From positions 79,843-143,842 of the forward strand of contig CAKUZR010000005.1 of assembly GCA_934718065.1 (NCBI GenBank): DNA of 64,000 nucleotides, given 5' to 3'. Source of the stretch: an uncultured Treponema sp. (GTDB lineage Bacteria > Spirochaetota > Spirochaetia > Treponematales > Treponemataceae). Of the stretch, positions 44,047 through 52,677 are shown piece by piece; position 1 is the stretch's first letter, and each line of letters starts with the position of its first letter. The notes under the pieces were generated by a model, which was not told where the DNA came from, did not search any database, and saw only the letters and a program-made list of their open reading frames with translations. The position numbers and the translations under genes are program-made.

Positions 44047-45119
44047 AAAAGCATTTTAGCAAGGCTACACCGATCAGCGTTATACTCAACTTGATTTTGA
44101 TTATCAACGTTATTATTGTTATTTACCCTGTTCTTTTTACTATCAGTTCTTCTTTGACAAAGTCTAACTCTTTGGCTGCGACTTCTGTAATTCCGTTTAC
44201 AGAACAGACTGACAAGTCTACTGTTGAAAAATGCGAAGTTTGCGACGGCACAGGAACTAGATATGTGGATGTAAAATCTACATACAAAGACGAGAACGGC
44301 AAGACTAAAGTCTGGAAAGGACAGAAACTTGTTGACTGCGATGTTTGCAAGGGCGAAGGCACTGTTGCTGTTCTGAAGACTTCTTTCAAGCTTAAGAAGC
44401 CTTCTCTGTATCAGTTCCGAAGACTGCTTACTGGCTCTGAGCAGATTGTAAAGGGCGAGACAACAGTTCATGGAACTAACTATAAGAACTGGTATCTGAA
44501 CACTTTGAAGATTGCCGTAATGAACACAATTCTTACAGTATTCATCTGTACAACAACCGGATATATTTTCAGCCGATTCAGTTTTACTGGACGAAAGCAG
44601 ATTATGGCCGGAATGATTGTTCTTCAGATGTTCCCAAGCTTTATTGGAATGGTTGCCACTTATGTAATTCTGTGGAAATTCAATGCGCTTAATACTTTGT
44701 GGGGACTTGTTCTGGTTTATGCGTCTGGCTCAATTCCGTTCAACGCGCAGCTTATGAAGGGCTACTTTGATACAATGCCTCGTGATATTGCAGAGGCCGC
44801 TTATATCGACGGTGCTTCTCCGCTTGTTGCGTACTTGAGGGTAATTCTTCCAGCTGCTAAGCCGCAGATTGTATTCCTTACATTGACTAGTTTCACTGGC
44901 CCGTGGATGGACTACATCTTCCCGCGAATGGTTTTGCGAAGCGATGACAAGAAAACTTTGGCTGTAGGTCTTTATGAAATGATCAACGGCCGTTCAAACG
45001 ACAACTTTACTATGTTCGCTGCAGGTGCTATTCTTGTAGCAGTTCCGTTTACTATTTTCTTCATGGCAGGACAGAAGACTTTGCTTATGTCTCTTGCCGG
45101 AACTAGTGGTAAAGAGTAA
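44043..45119 (+). CDS. malG: Maltodextrin ABC transporter permease with a DnaJ-like cysteine insertion
   Basis: 358 residues. The EAA loop is AEAAYIDGASPLVAYLRVIL and the end KTLLMSLAGTSGKE is MalG-like. Between helix 1 (about 13-36) and helix 2 (about 152) sits an insertion of about 100 residues with CEVCDGTG at 64-71 and CDVCKGEG at 99-106. The two CxxCxGxG knuckles are the pattern of the DnaJ zinc-binding domain, here predicted on the extracytoplasmic side. Typical MalG has only a short loop there. Start overlaps malF stop (ATGA). No ATPase gene (malK/msmX) is present in the operon, so it must be elsewhere. Confidence 0.92.
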   Translation: MKKHFSKATPISVILNLILIINVIIVIYPVLFTISSSLTKSNSLAATSVIPFTEQTDKSTVEKCEVCDGTGTRYVDVKSTYKDENGKTKVWKGQKLVDCDVCKGEGTVAVLKTSFKLKKPSLYQFRRLLTGSEQIVKGETTVHGTNYKNWYLNTLKIAVMNTILTVFICTTTGYIFSRFSFTGRKQIMAGMIVLQMFPSFIGMVATYVILWKFNALNTLWGLVLVYASGSIPFNAQLMKGYFDTMPRDIAEAAYIDGASPLVAYLRVILPAAKPQIVFLTLTSFTGPWMDYIFPRMVLRSDDKKTLAVGLYEMINGRSNDNFTMFAAGAILVAVPFTIFFMAGQKTLLMSLAGTSGKE

Positions 45120-45140
45120 AAATAGCTTATTCCGTACTAA

Positions 45141-45176
45141 AAGCAGTCTGTAACTTTTTGCAGGCTGCTTTTTTTA
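45141..45176 (+). terminator. Intrinsic terminator of the pulA-malEFG operon
   Basis: AAGCAGTCTG and CAGGCTGCTT pair over 10 bp with one G-T, followed by a run of seven T. Confidence 0.92.
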
Positions 45177-45199
45177 TTTTAAAACTGGCGAAAATGATG

Positions 45200-45205
45200 T
45201 ATACT
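45200..45205 (+). promoter_or_regulatory. -10 element of the amylase gene
   Basis: TATACT about 37 bases before the ATG, within the sequence TGATGTATACT; the -35 region overlaps the malG terminator T-run and is poor (TTTTAA). Confidence 0.4.
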
Positions 45206-45242
45206 AATATGAATCCTTATTTATGATGTTTCAGGAGTTTTT

Positions 45243-46985
45243 ATGAATAACATTAAAAATCTTTCAAAAAAAATTCTTGCATTTTCTTTGTTGTGTCTGT
45301 GCGCATCAGGAATTTATGCAAAGAAGAAAACTGCTAAGCTTGACCCGGAACTTGCTGTGACTCAGCTGGCTCCTGTTCAGCGGCTTGCAAATAAACCTGG
45401 CGCTGGTGTTTACTACAGTCTTTTTGTGCGCTCGTTTGCAGACGGAAACGGTGACGGAATCGGCGATTTCAAAGGGCTTACAAAGCGGCTCGACTATCTG
45501 AACGACGGCGATGACAGCACTACTTCTGACCTTGGCGTTACAGGCTTGTGGCTTCTTCCGATTTTTGAGTCTCCTTCTTACCATGGATATGATGTTGATG
45601 ATTATTATAAAATCAACCCGGACTATGGAACAATGGAAGACTTTGAAAATTTCATCAAAGAGGCGAAAAAGCGCGGAATCGATGTTATTATCGATATGAC
45701 CTGCAACCATTCATCTTCTTACAACAACTGGTTCATCCAGTCAAAGAATCCTGCAAGCCCTTACAGAACCTGGTACCGCTGGATTACGGACAATGATTCT
45801 GTTGAGCGCGGCGGAAAATACAACCTGAACCAGAAAATCTGGGGACACAACGTATGGAATATTGATCTTACAAACAAATCTGACCCGAACAATTATTCAT
45901 ATTACGCGGGCGTTTTTACTTCTTCAATGCCGGATTTCAATATGGATGAGCAGGCGGTGCGCGAGGAATTCAAGAAAGTTTTCAAATTCTGGCTTGACAA
46001 GGGCGTTTCCGGATTCCGTTTTGATGCCGCAGGACATATTTACAACAGCGTTGAGGTTGAGCCTGGCACAGAAACTATTTCAAAGGCGGTTTCGTTCTGG
46101 AAGGAAATGAATGACTATATTCTTTCTATTAAACCGGATGCATACAGCGTTGCTGAAGTCTGGGAGCCAACTGCAATCCGCGCGAAGTACATGGGCGGAA
46201 TGCAGTCTAATTTCCATTTTGACTTGGGAACTTTGATTACTCAGATTATCAACAACCAGGAAATGAACGACAACAAGAATGTGCCGGATGATCCTGATGT
46301 TTCAACATACAACGGATATGCACGAAGCCTTGAAAGTGAATATGCGATGTACGCCGCGAACAACAAGAACTACATTGACGCGCCGTTCCTTTCAAACCAT
46401 GACCAGGCTAGAAGCGCGGCCGCCCTTAGAAACAAACCGCAGAAGATGAAGCTTGCCGCAGATATGTACATTTTGGCGGAAGGAATTCCGTTCATCTATT
46501 ACGGCGAGGAAATCGGAATGAAATCTGGTTCTGACGATCCTACAAAAAGAACTCCGCTTGTATGGAAGCCGGAAGGAAAAGACAAGATGACTCCGACCTG
46601 GTGCAACAGCGGCGCTTACGGAAATGTGAACGTTTACAACAAAAAGACTGTTCCGATTTCTGAGCAGGAAAAAGATCCGGATTCTTTGCTGAACCACTAT
46701 AAGCGCGTAATCCGCGTGAAGACAGCGCATCCGGCTTTGTATGAAGGCCGGCTCAAGGCGGTTTCAACAGGAAGCGCGGTTCTGGAATCTTACGTAATGG
46801 AATCTGAATCTGAAAAAGCGTTTGTTGTTCACAATATTTCTTCAAAAAGAACAGAAACTGTTCAGCTTCCGGAAACTGCCGCGGACATGACGATTGTTTA
46901 CATGGCAAATCCGGGCGCAGAAGTTAAGGACGGAAAACTTACAGTTCCTCCGATGACATCTGTTGTTCTTGCTAAGAATAAATAA
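45243..46985 (+). CDS. Secreted alpha-amylase, GH13 family
   Basis: 580 residues with signal peptide (ILAFSLLCLCASGIYA). The barrel contains VYYSLFVRSFADGNGDGIGD, LLPIFESPSYHGYDVDDYY, DVIIDMTCNHSS, GFRFDAAGHIYNS with the nucleophile Asp (about residue 261), SVAEVWEP with the acid Glu, and FLSNHDQARS with the third acidic residue. The asparagine/glycine-rich calcium-type loop NGDGIGDF is like GH13_36/37 amylases. It cuts alpha-1,4-glucans outside the cytoplasm, giving maltodextrins for MalEFG. GGAG sits five to six bases before the ATG; terminators lie on both sides, so it is a single-gene unit. Confidence 0.93.
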   Translation: MNNIKNLSKKILAFSLLCLCASGIYAKKKTAKLDPELAVTQLAPVQRLANKPGAGVYYSLFVRSFADGNGDGIGDFKGLTKRLDYLNDGDDSTTSDLGVTGLWLLPIFESPSYHGYDVDDYYKINPDYGTMEDFENFIKEAKKRGIDVIIDMTCNHSSSYNNWFIQSKNPASPYRTWYRWITDNDSVERGGKYNLNQKIWGHNVWNIDLTNKSDPNNYSYYAGVFTSSMPDFNMDEQAVREEFKKVFKFWLDKGVSGFRFDAAGHIYNSVEVEPGTETISKAVSFWKEMNDYILSIKPDAYSVAEVWEPTAIRAKYMGGMQSNFHFDLGTLITQIINNQEMNDNKNVPDDPDVSTYNGYARSLESEYAMYAANNKNYIDAPFLSNHDQARSAAALRNKPQKMKLAADMYILAEGIPFIYYGEEIGMKSGSDDPTKRTPLVWKPEGKDKMTPTWCNSGAYGNVNVYNKKTVPISEQEKDPDSLLNHYKRVIRVKTAHPALYEGRLKAVSTGSAVLESYVMESESEKAFVVHNISSKRTETVQLPETAADMTIVYMANPGAEVKDGKLTVPPMTSVVLAKNK

Positions 46986-47008
46986 AACCAGGTCAAAATG
47001 ACTTGCAG

Positions 47009-47038
47009 ACCGGAATCTTTTTAGGTTCCGGTTTTTTA
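47009..47038 (+). terminator. Intrinsic terminator after the amylase gene
   Basis: ACCGGAA/TTCCGGT, 7-bp stem with a 10-base loop, followed by six T. Confidence 0.88.
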
Positions 47039-47141
47039 TTTTTTTGTTTTACAAATTGAAATTCCGGGTTTATAATTTCTATAGAATTTGCTTGCATCTT
47101 GCTTTTCCTTTAGAGTTTTGTTTCTTGTTCAGAGGACGCAG

Positions 47142-47240
47142 ATGAGAAAGATTTTTTGCCTGTTTTTAACCGCTTTGTCTCTTTTTGCATTTTCGTGCAA
47201 AATTTCTGAAATTGAAATTGAAGAAAAATCTGAAATTTAA
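47142..47240 (+). CDS. Tiny predicted lipoprotein, 32 residues
   Basis: A short gene with AGAGG six bases before ATG. It encodes MRKIFCLFLTALSLFAFSC, a textbook lipoprotein signal with lipobox AFSC, and only 13 further residues (KISEIEIEEKSEI) to a TAA. It lies between the amylase terminator and the promoter of the large lipoprotein gene. Either a real micro-lipoprotein or the remnant of a longer lipoprotein gene cut short soon after its lipobox; the intact signal and ribosome site favour expression. Confidence 0.5.
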   Translation: MRKIFCLFLTALSLFAFSCKISEIEIEEKSEI

Positions 47241-47247
47241 CGGAATC

Positions 47248-47274
47248 TTGAAAATAGTAATTTTTTGTTATACT
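47248..47274 (+). promoter_or_regulatory. Candidate promoter of the large lipoprotein gene
   Basis: TTGAAA, a 15-base AT-rich spacer, TATACT. The leader of about 25 bases contains AGGGAG before the ATG at 47306. Confidence 0.5.
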
Positions 47275-47305
47275 TTATAAAGATATTAAAAAAAGGGAGT
47301 GCTCC

Positions 47306-49117
47306 ATGTTAAAACGTATTGTTTTATTTTTTTCTATTCTTTGCGCAGGCTTGATTTTAAATTCTTGCTCTGAATCGCTGGACCGTACATCTTCTGTTTC
47401 TTTTAAGCTTTCGGATTCTTTTTTCCGCGAAGCGTTGAATTCCGGCTCTGTTTCAATTTCTGATTCTGCATCAACAGCCAAAGAATATGTGGTGAAAGTT
47501 TCTGTAAGCTGGGACAATCAGAACAGAGTTGACGAAAAAACGGTGACTTTTGATGATGAAGGAAAAATTGTCTGCCCGGAATTTACTTTTGAAGACCTTC
47601 CGGCTGGAAAAACTGTAAAAATTGATGTTTCTATTTCTTGCGGCGGAACAGTTATTTACAGCATGGAAAAGCCTGTTGAGCGGGAACTGAAGCCTGGCGC
47701 GAATGAATGTTCTGTTACGCTGGAAAAACAGGTTGCGGATGTTGCGATTTCAATTGCGAACAAAAATTCCTTGACACTGGATAAATCTTATAAACTTGTT
47801 GTTGAAATCACAGGTTCTTCAAATAAAACTGCAAAAAGTGAATATCTGATTGATGATACAAACATTTATACAATAGCGCAGAACAAGACAATTGGCGAAA
47901 CCCTGAAAATTGAAGTTTCTGTTTACAACAACAACCTTTGCCTTTACAAAACTTTGGAGCCGGTTTCCGCAACAGTTGCCAAAGAAAACACCGTTCCGGT
48001 TACGCTTAGCAATGCAGTTTCAACAGCGGCTGTTTGGCAGAATAGAACAAATGACGGATATGTTGATACTGATACATATTATTTGTTCCAAAATAAAGCT
48101 TATGCCACTGAGGCGGAAACAGGTTCTTTTGCAAGTTGTATAACATATACATTCTCTGCTGATGGAAAATTGGTGGCATTGAACTCTATTGAAAATAATA
48201 ATGATGAATCAAAAACTTTGAAGTTTAGTGTATATGAGCTTAATCTTGACACTTTGATTTATGACACAGAATCAAATGCTTTTACTTTAAACTTTGAAAA
48301 AGCCTCAAGCGTGCAGATTATTGATATATATTGTGATTCAGGGTATCTTTATATTCTTAAAGAAGATACAAGTACTAATCTTTACTCTGTGACAAAATAC
48401 TTGATTGAAAAAGGCACTTCAGATGAAATAATTATCAATTCCGAAGATTCAAAACCTTATTGTACTGCACTTGCGGTAAAAGATGATCTGGTAGTTGTTT
48501 CTTCATCAACTGAATCAATGCCAGAAATTTTATATAAGAATTTTAATGACACATCTGTTTATTTTAACAAAGTTCCATTCAGTTTAGATATTTCGCTTTC
48601 TGATGATGCGGAACTTGTTGTTACAGACTTGCAGTTTGGCGATGGATTTGGCAATGATACTGACAAACTTTATGCTCTTGTTAGAAATGCTCCGGATTTT
48701 AGTAAACCAGGCACTATCACTGAAGACACTGTTGTAAATGTGTATAGCTCTGGCGCATTGGTTGAAATAAATCTTGAAAATTATGCAGCTCCAGTTTTTA
48801 CAAAGTATGGGTATAAATCAGTTTCTGAAAGCGTTGTTGTTACTAAATGTACTTGTCTTATTTCAAGTCCTGGAGCAACTTCAAAAGATACTTCTAATTT
48901 CTATGGTCCATATAAATTTGCGGCTTTGTCACCAAAAAAACTTGTGATTCTTGATGATGGAATTTGTGTAACAACTGATGATAACAAAAATAACAAATTT
49001 GCTAACAACGACGCGCTTTTTGAATTTGATATTGCTACAAAAGCTTTGAAGCGCGGTGCTGATGTAACTGCGTCTGTTCCAAGTGCAAGCAGTTTTGATA
49101 AAGACTGGAATTATTAA
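47306..49117 (+). CDS. Large lipoprotein with Ig-like N-terminus and propeller-like C-terminus
   Basis: 603 residues; lipobox LILNSC (cysteine about residue 21). Residues 60-230 contain three similar beta-sandwich units (VKIDVSISCGGTVIYSMEKP, LKIEVSVYNNNLCLYKTLEP), each ending with a VTL-type strand. From about 240 the sequence is a set of beta repeats (IIDIYCDSGYLYILKEDTST, LVVTDLQFGDGFGNDTDKLY) suggesting a beta-propeller. Surface or periplasmic binding protein is likely. AGGGAG ribosome site. The glycosyltransferase gene begins 21 bases later. Confidence 0.7.
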   Translation: MLKRIVLFFSILCAGLILNSCSESLDRTSSVSFKLSDSFFREALNSGSVSISDSASTAKEYVVKVSVSWDNQNRVDEKTVTFDDEGKIVCPEFTFEDLPAGKTVKIDVSISCGGTVIYSMEKPVERELKPGANECSVTLEKQVADVAISIANKNSLTLDKSYKLVVEITGSSNKTAKSEYLIDDTNIYTIAQNKTIGETLKIEVSVYNNNLCLYKTLEPVSATVAKENTVPVTLSNAVSTAAVWQNRTNDGYVDTDTYYLFQNKAYATEAETGSFASCITYTFSADGKLVALNSIENNNDESKTLKFSVYELNLDTLIYDTESNAFTLNFEKASSVQIIDIYCDSGYLYILKEDTSTNLYSVTKYLIEKGTSDEIIINSEDSKPYCTALAVKDDLVVVSSSTESMPEILYKNFNDTSVYFNKVPFSLDISLSDDAELVVTDLQFGDGFGNDTDKLYALVRNAPDFSKPGTITEDTVVNVYSSGALVEINLENYAAPVFTKYGYKSVSESVVVTKCTCLISSPGATSKDTSNFYGPYKFAALSPKKLVILDDGICVTTDDNKNNKFANNDALFEFDIATKALKRGADVTASVPSASSFDKDWNY

Positions 49118-49138
49118 TCCGCTCTAGGAATACAGCCT

Positions 49139-50146
49139 ATGTTCAATGCCAGAAAAATTAAAGTTTCGGTGTGTATTCCTGTCTGCGGAACGGAGGACTT
49201 TCTGCCTGAATGTCTTGAAAGCGTTGCTTTGCAGGCGTTCGGCGGGCTGGAAGTTATTGTTGTTGACGACAATGGTTTTTCAAAAAGGGAAGGCAGTTCT
49301 GTTTCGGCAAAGAAAATTCTGAAGGATTTCTGCAGAAAACTCAAAAAGGAAAAAATCGCCGCAAAATTCATAAGGCATGAAAAAAACAAGGGGCTCGTGG
49401 AAGCCAGACGCTCCGCGCTGTATGAATCGGAAGGCGATTTTGTAATGTTTCTGGACAGTGACGACTTGCTTCTTCCGGGCGCGGTAAAAGCGCTTTATGA
49501 AAATGCCGTAAAAACCGGCGCGGACATCGTTCAGGGAAGGGCTTTGGTCAGCCGCAGGGGCTCCGCCTCCAGCCAGGTTTCTTCCGAGGCGCAAAAGAAA
49601 CTTGACAAATTCTTTCCGGGAGAACTGGCCGGCCGGCAAATTTTCAGCGGATTTTTGGTTGAATCGAACCATTCCGGCTTTTTGTGGGGAAAGATTTTTG
49701 CCCGCGGACTTTGCATCAAGGCTTTTGAAAAAATTCCGCCGGTTTACTGCTGCATGGGCGAAGATTTTCTGACTTATTTTTTAATTTCATTTTTTGCAGA
49801 AAAATATGCAGGAATTGAAAGTTTCGTTTACAATTATTTTGTGAACACAGGAATGTCTTCCGGCCGAAAAATTTCTTCCATGGAGGAATGGAAAAAGATT
49901 TGCTCGGCGGCGTCGGTTTTTACGGTTCTGCTGAATGAAGTTCAGTACGGCGGAATTCTTCTTTCTGAGCAGGAAACGGAAAAGCTGAATGAAATTTGCC
50001 GTTCTTACGCGGCGAACAATTTGTATCAGCTGGAAAAATCCGTTCAGCCTGAGCTTAAATCCGCCGCTTACAACGAGCTTTGCGACTGGTGGGGAAAAAA
50101 TATGATTGAAAATATAAAAAAACTTATGGAGAATGTGGATGCGTAA
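49139..50146 (+). CDS. Glycosyltransferase family 2
   Basis: 335 residues of GT-A fold: VSVCIPVCGTEDFLPECLES at the N-terminus, IVVDDNGFSK (nucleotide-sugar Asp), RHEKNKGLVEARRSALYESE and FVMFLDSDDLLLPGA with the DxD metal motif. It transfers a sugar from a nucleotide donor, probably in surface glycan or glycolipid synthesis; acceptor unknown. The 3' end overlaps the next gene by 8 bp. Ribosome site AGGA is distant (about 11 bases), so it may be translated in coupling with the lipoprotein. Confidence 0.88.
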   Translation: MFNARKIKVSVCIPVCGTEDFLPECLESVALQAFGGLEVIVVDDNGFSKREGSSVSAKKILKDFCRKLKKEKIAAKFIRHEKNKGLVEARRSALYESEGDFVMFLDSDDLLLPGAVKALYENAVKTGADIVQGRALVSRRGSASSQVSSEAQKKLDKFFPGELAGRQIFSGFLVESNHSGFLWGKIFARGLCIKAFEKIPPVYCCMGEDFLTYFLISFFAEKYAGIESFVYNYFVNTGMSSGRKISSMEEWKKICSAASVFTVLLNEVQYGGILLSEQETEKLNEICRSYAANNLYQLEKSVQPELKSAAYNELCDWWGKNMIENIKKLMENVDA

Positions 50147-50588
50147 AAAACTTGTTTTTGCTTTGATTTTTTCGGTTTTCGGTTTTGCAGGTTTCTGCCA
50201 GAATTCTGAAAAAATTTCAGAGCTTTTGAATACCGAAGAAATTTCAAAAGGGCAGGCGGCTTATTTTGTCTGCGTTTCCCAGAATTTTGCGCAGGAAAAT
50301 GTTCCGGAAGACGAGGCTTTTTCTGTTCTTGCTGAAAAGCAGTTTTTTGGCGGCGCGGAAAATCCGGCTGAAAAAATTGCTCTTTCAAAGGCTTGCTTCC
50401 TGGTTGCCCGCGCTTCAAATATGAAAGGCGGAATTTTTTATTCAATTTTTGGCTCGGAGCGTTATGCGTTCAGGGAATTCAAGGCGTTGAAAATTATTCC
50501 GGAAAATTCTGATCCAATGCAGAAAGTTTCCGGCAGGGAATTTCTTGCGCTTTTGAATGGTTTTGAACAGAAAGGAAAAACAAAATGA
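50139..50588 (+). CDS. Small secreted protein of unknown function
   Basis: 149 residues from the ATG at 50139 (GGAG seven bases upstream, inside the glycosyltransferase gene); an ATG at 50133 is too near the ribosome site. Signal peptide RKKLVFALIFSVFGFAGFCQ. The mature part is helical with EEISKGQAAYFVCVSQNF, SKACFLVARASNMKGGIFYS and VSGREFLALLNGFEQ, and resembles nothing I can name. Its stop overlaps the next start (ATGA), so it belongs to the envelope operon. Confidence 0.7.
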   Translation: MRKKLVFALIFSVFGFAGFCQNSEKISELLNTEEISKGQAAYFVCVSQNFAQENVPEDEAFSVLAEKQFFGGAENPAEKIALSKACFLVARASNMKGGIFYSIFGSERYAFREFKALKIIPENSDPMQKVSGREFLALLNGFEQKGKTK

Positions 50589-51847
50589 AAATGATTGAAA
50601 AAAATGCTGGTTTTGCAAAAAAGTTCCGCCGCGTGGTTTTTGCGTTCTTCGCTCTGGCTTCGGGATTCAGCTGTTTCGCGTTCGATTTTGGCGCTCTTGT
50701 AAAAAATGATTCCGCGCTTGAGGACTGCGGAAAAAACGATTTCAAGCTGAACCAGAAGAATTCCGCTTCGGTCTGGGTGCGCGCGCCTTTTGAAAAATCC
50801 GGGGAAAACCATTTTGCGGCGGAGTTTGTCTACAACTTTGAGGCGGACCTGCAGAATGAAAATTATAAGAATGCCCTTGATTTCAACCTTTTTGAGCTTT
50901 CGTTTTCAAGGGAAATTTCTTCCTCAACTTTGGGGCTTCAGGCAGGGCGTTTTTATTTTTCAGATTTGACTGGAAAGATTTTTTCCCAGAATGCTGACGG
51001 TCTTATGTTCGGCCTGAAAAACCGCTGGCTAAAATTTTCTGCCTACGCTTCGTACACAGGGCTTCTGAACGCCTTGAACACGGAAATGATTACGAGCGCG
51101 CCTTCAACTTTTTTGTACAGCGCGGGAAATTCTGGAAACGAAACTCCAGGCATTGAAAACGGCTTGTATTCGTTCAATGCGGATTACGACAAAATTTATG
51201 ATTTTGCGGAAAAATATCTGGCTGCCGATCTGGCGCTGAGTTTTCCGAATCTTTTTGCGGGACAGACGCTTTCCGCTGAATTTCTGGCGGCTTTCCGGCT
51301 TGAAGGCGATGATTTCAACCGGATGTATGCAACGCTCAGCATGGAAGGACCGGTCGCTTCATCATTTTTTTATGACGTTTCGTCAACTTTAGGATTTGTG
51401 GATTACGATGGCAAAGTGAAAATTTCAAATCTTTCTGAAATCCAGCTTGAATATTATCTGAAGAATTTTTCGTTCTGTGCGGATGCGCTTTATGCTTCCG
51501 GTGAGCAGGGCGGTCTTTCAACTTTTGCAGGATTTACAAAAAATGTTTCAACTTGTTCAGCGCAGAAATTTTTGTATTCAGGAATCTTGAAGACTGGACT
51601 TTCGTGCTCGTACAAGCCTTTTGAAACGCTGCTTTTTTCTGCTGGCTCTGATGTTGTTTTCAATGCGGCTGCCGGCGATAAAAAGGAAGATGTTGAATAT
51701 TTCGGATTTCAGTATTCGCTGGGCGCGGTTTTTCAGGTTAAAAGTGATTTTCAGCTAGGTTTTTCAGCAAGCCAGTTCATTGATAAGGATAATTCGGAAA
51801 ACATAAAGAAAACTAGCTTTGATTTAAAGGCCGTTCTGGCTTTTTAA
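50585..51847 (+). CDS. Predicted outer-membrane beta-barrel protein
   Basis: 420 residues with AAAGGA seven bases before the ATG. Signal sequence VVFAFFALASGFSCFAFD, then alternating polar/hydrophobic strands throughout (LGLQAGRFYFSDLTGKIFSQ, LQLEYYLKNFSFCADALYAS-like), and a C-terminal phenylalanine (FDLKAVLAF) as in barrel proteins folded by BamA. It probably sits in the outer membrane; solute or partner unknown. It is fused in expression with its neighbours: 4-bp overlap before, 11-base gap after. Confidence 0.68.
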   Translation: MKMIEKNAGFAKKFRRVVFAFFALASGFSCFAFDFGALVKNDSALEDCGKNDFKLNQKNSASVWVRAPFEKSGENHFAAEFVYNFEADLQNENYKNALDFNLFELSFSREISSSTLGLQAGRFYFSDLTGKIFSQNADGLMFGLKNRWLKFSAYASYTGLLNALNTEMITSAPSTFLYSAGNSGNETPGIENGLYSFNADYDKIYDFAEKYLAADLALSFPNLFAGQTLSAEFLAAFRLEGDDFNRMYATLSMEGPVASSFFYDVSSTLGFVDYDGKVKISNLSEIQLEYYLKNFSFCADALYASGEQGGLSTFAGFTKNVSTCSAQKFLYSGILKTGLSCSYKPFETLLFSAGSDVVFNAAAGDKKEDVEYFGFQYSLGAVFQVKSDFQLGFSASQFIDKDNSENIKKTSFDLKAVLAF

Positions 51848-51858
51848 GGGAGTGAATT

Positions 51859-52671
51859 ATGAAAAAAATTGTTGCTTTTGTTTTGTTTCTGTTCTGCTCG
51901 GTTTCTGTGCTGCTTGCGAAGGATTTTTCAGCGCAGGTTTCAGCTTTTTCCGGCAAGGCCGAGGTTTTGTCCGGCGGAAGCTGGAAGCCGCTTGCTGTTG
52001 GCGACACATTGAAGAACGGCGATATGGTTCAGACTGGATTTAAAAGTTCCCTCACGTTGAAAATAAAAGATTCCACAGTTGATGTGGCGGCTCTTACAAG
52101 AATGACGGTTGAGCAGCTCGCGGAAAATTCCGGAAAAGACAATGTGCGTCTTTTTGTTGATGCGGGCGGAGTTTCTTCAAGCGTAAAAAAATCCGGACTG
52201 AAAAAAATTGGATTCACCGTACGAACGCCGGTTGCAACCGCTTCTGTGCGCGGAACTGAATTTTCTGTGCAGAATAATTTTGATTCTGTGAAAGTTGACA
52301 CAACCCAGGGTTCTGTTGCCGTATGGAACGGAAAAAATTCTGTAAGCGTTGCCGAAGATTCAGAAACCGCGGACGGCGATGGTTCTGAGGAAAATGCGGA
52401 CGCCTTGGCTTTTGAGAACGCTCCGCACGGTGTTGTTTTTGTAAAACGCGGCCAGTCAACGTCCGTTACTTCCGGGGGTGCGTCTTCCCTAAGAAACGAG
52501 GCTGCGGCTGAGGCTTATTCAATGCCTAGCATTGCGGCGGCTCCTTCCGGAACTTCTTCGCTTGTTGTAAATCCTTCTGTTCCGGACGATGTTTCTTCAA
52601 CGCTGGTTGTGAAGCCGACTGTTTCTGAGCCGGAAAGCTCTTCGCTGACGGTTACAATTTCCGCAAACTGA
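51859..52671 (+). CDS. FecR domain protein
   Basis: 270 residues: signal peptide (KIVAFVLFLFCSVSVLLA), FecR domain at about 30-150 (VSAFSGKAEVLSGGSWKPLA, GDTLKNGDMVQTGFKSSLTL, VRTPVATASVRGTEFSV), then a Ser/Val-rich tail containing three related units (SSLVVNPSV, STLVVKPTV, SSLTVTIS). FecR domains in spirochaetes are extracytoplasmic beta-sandwich modules often next to CHASE2 cyclases. GGGAG ribosome site; the cyclase gene begins 6 bases after this stop, so the two are one unit. Confidence 0.88.
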   Translation: MKKIVAFVLFLFCSVSVLLAKDFSAQVSAFSGKAEVLSGGSWKPLAVGDTLKNGDMVQTGFKSSLTLKIKDSTVDVAALTRMTVEQLAENSGKDNVRLFVDAGGVSSSVKKSGLKKIGFTVRTPVATASVRGTEFSVQNNFDSVKVDTTQGSVAVWNGKNSVSVAEDSETADGDGSEENADALAFENAPHGVVFVKRGQSTSVTSGGASSLRNEAAAEAYSMPSIAAAPSGTSSLVVNPSVPDDVSSTLVVKPTVSEPESSSLTVTISAN

Positions 52672-52677
52672 TAAAAT

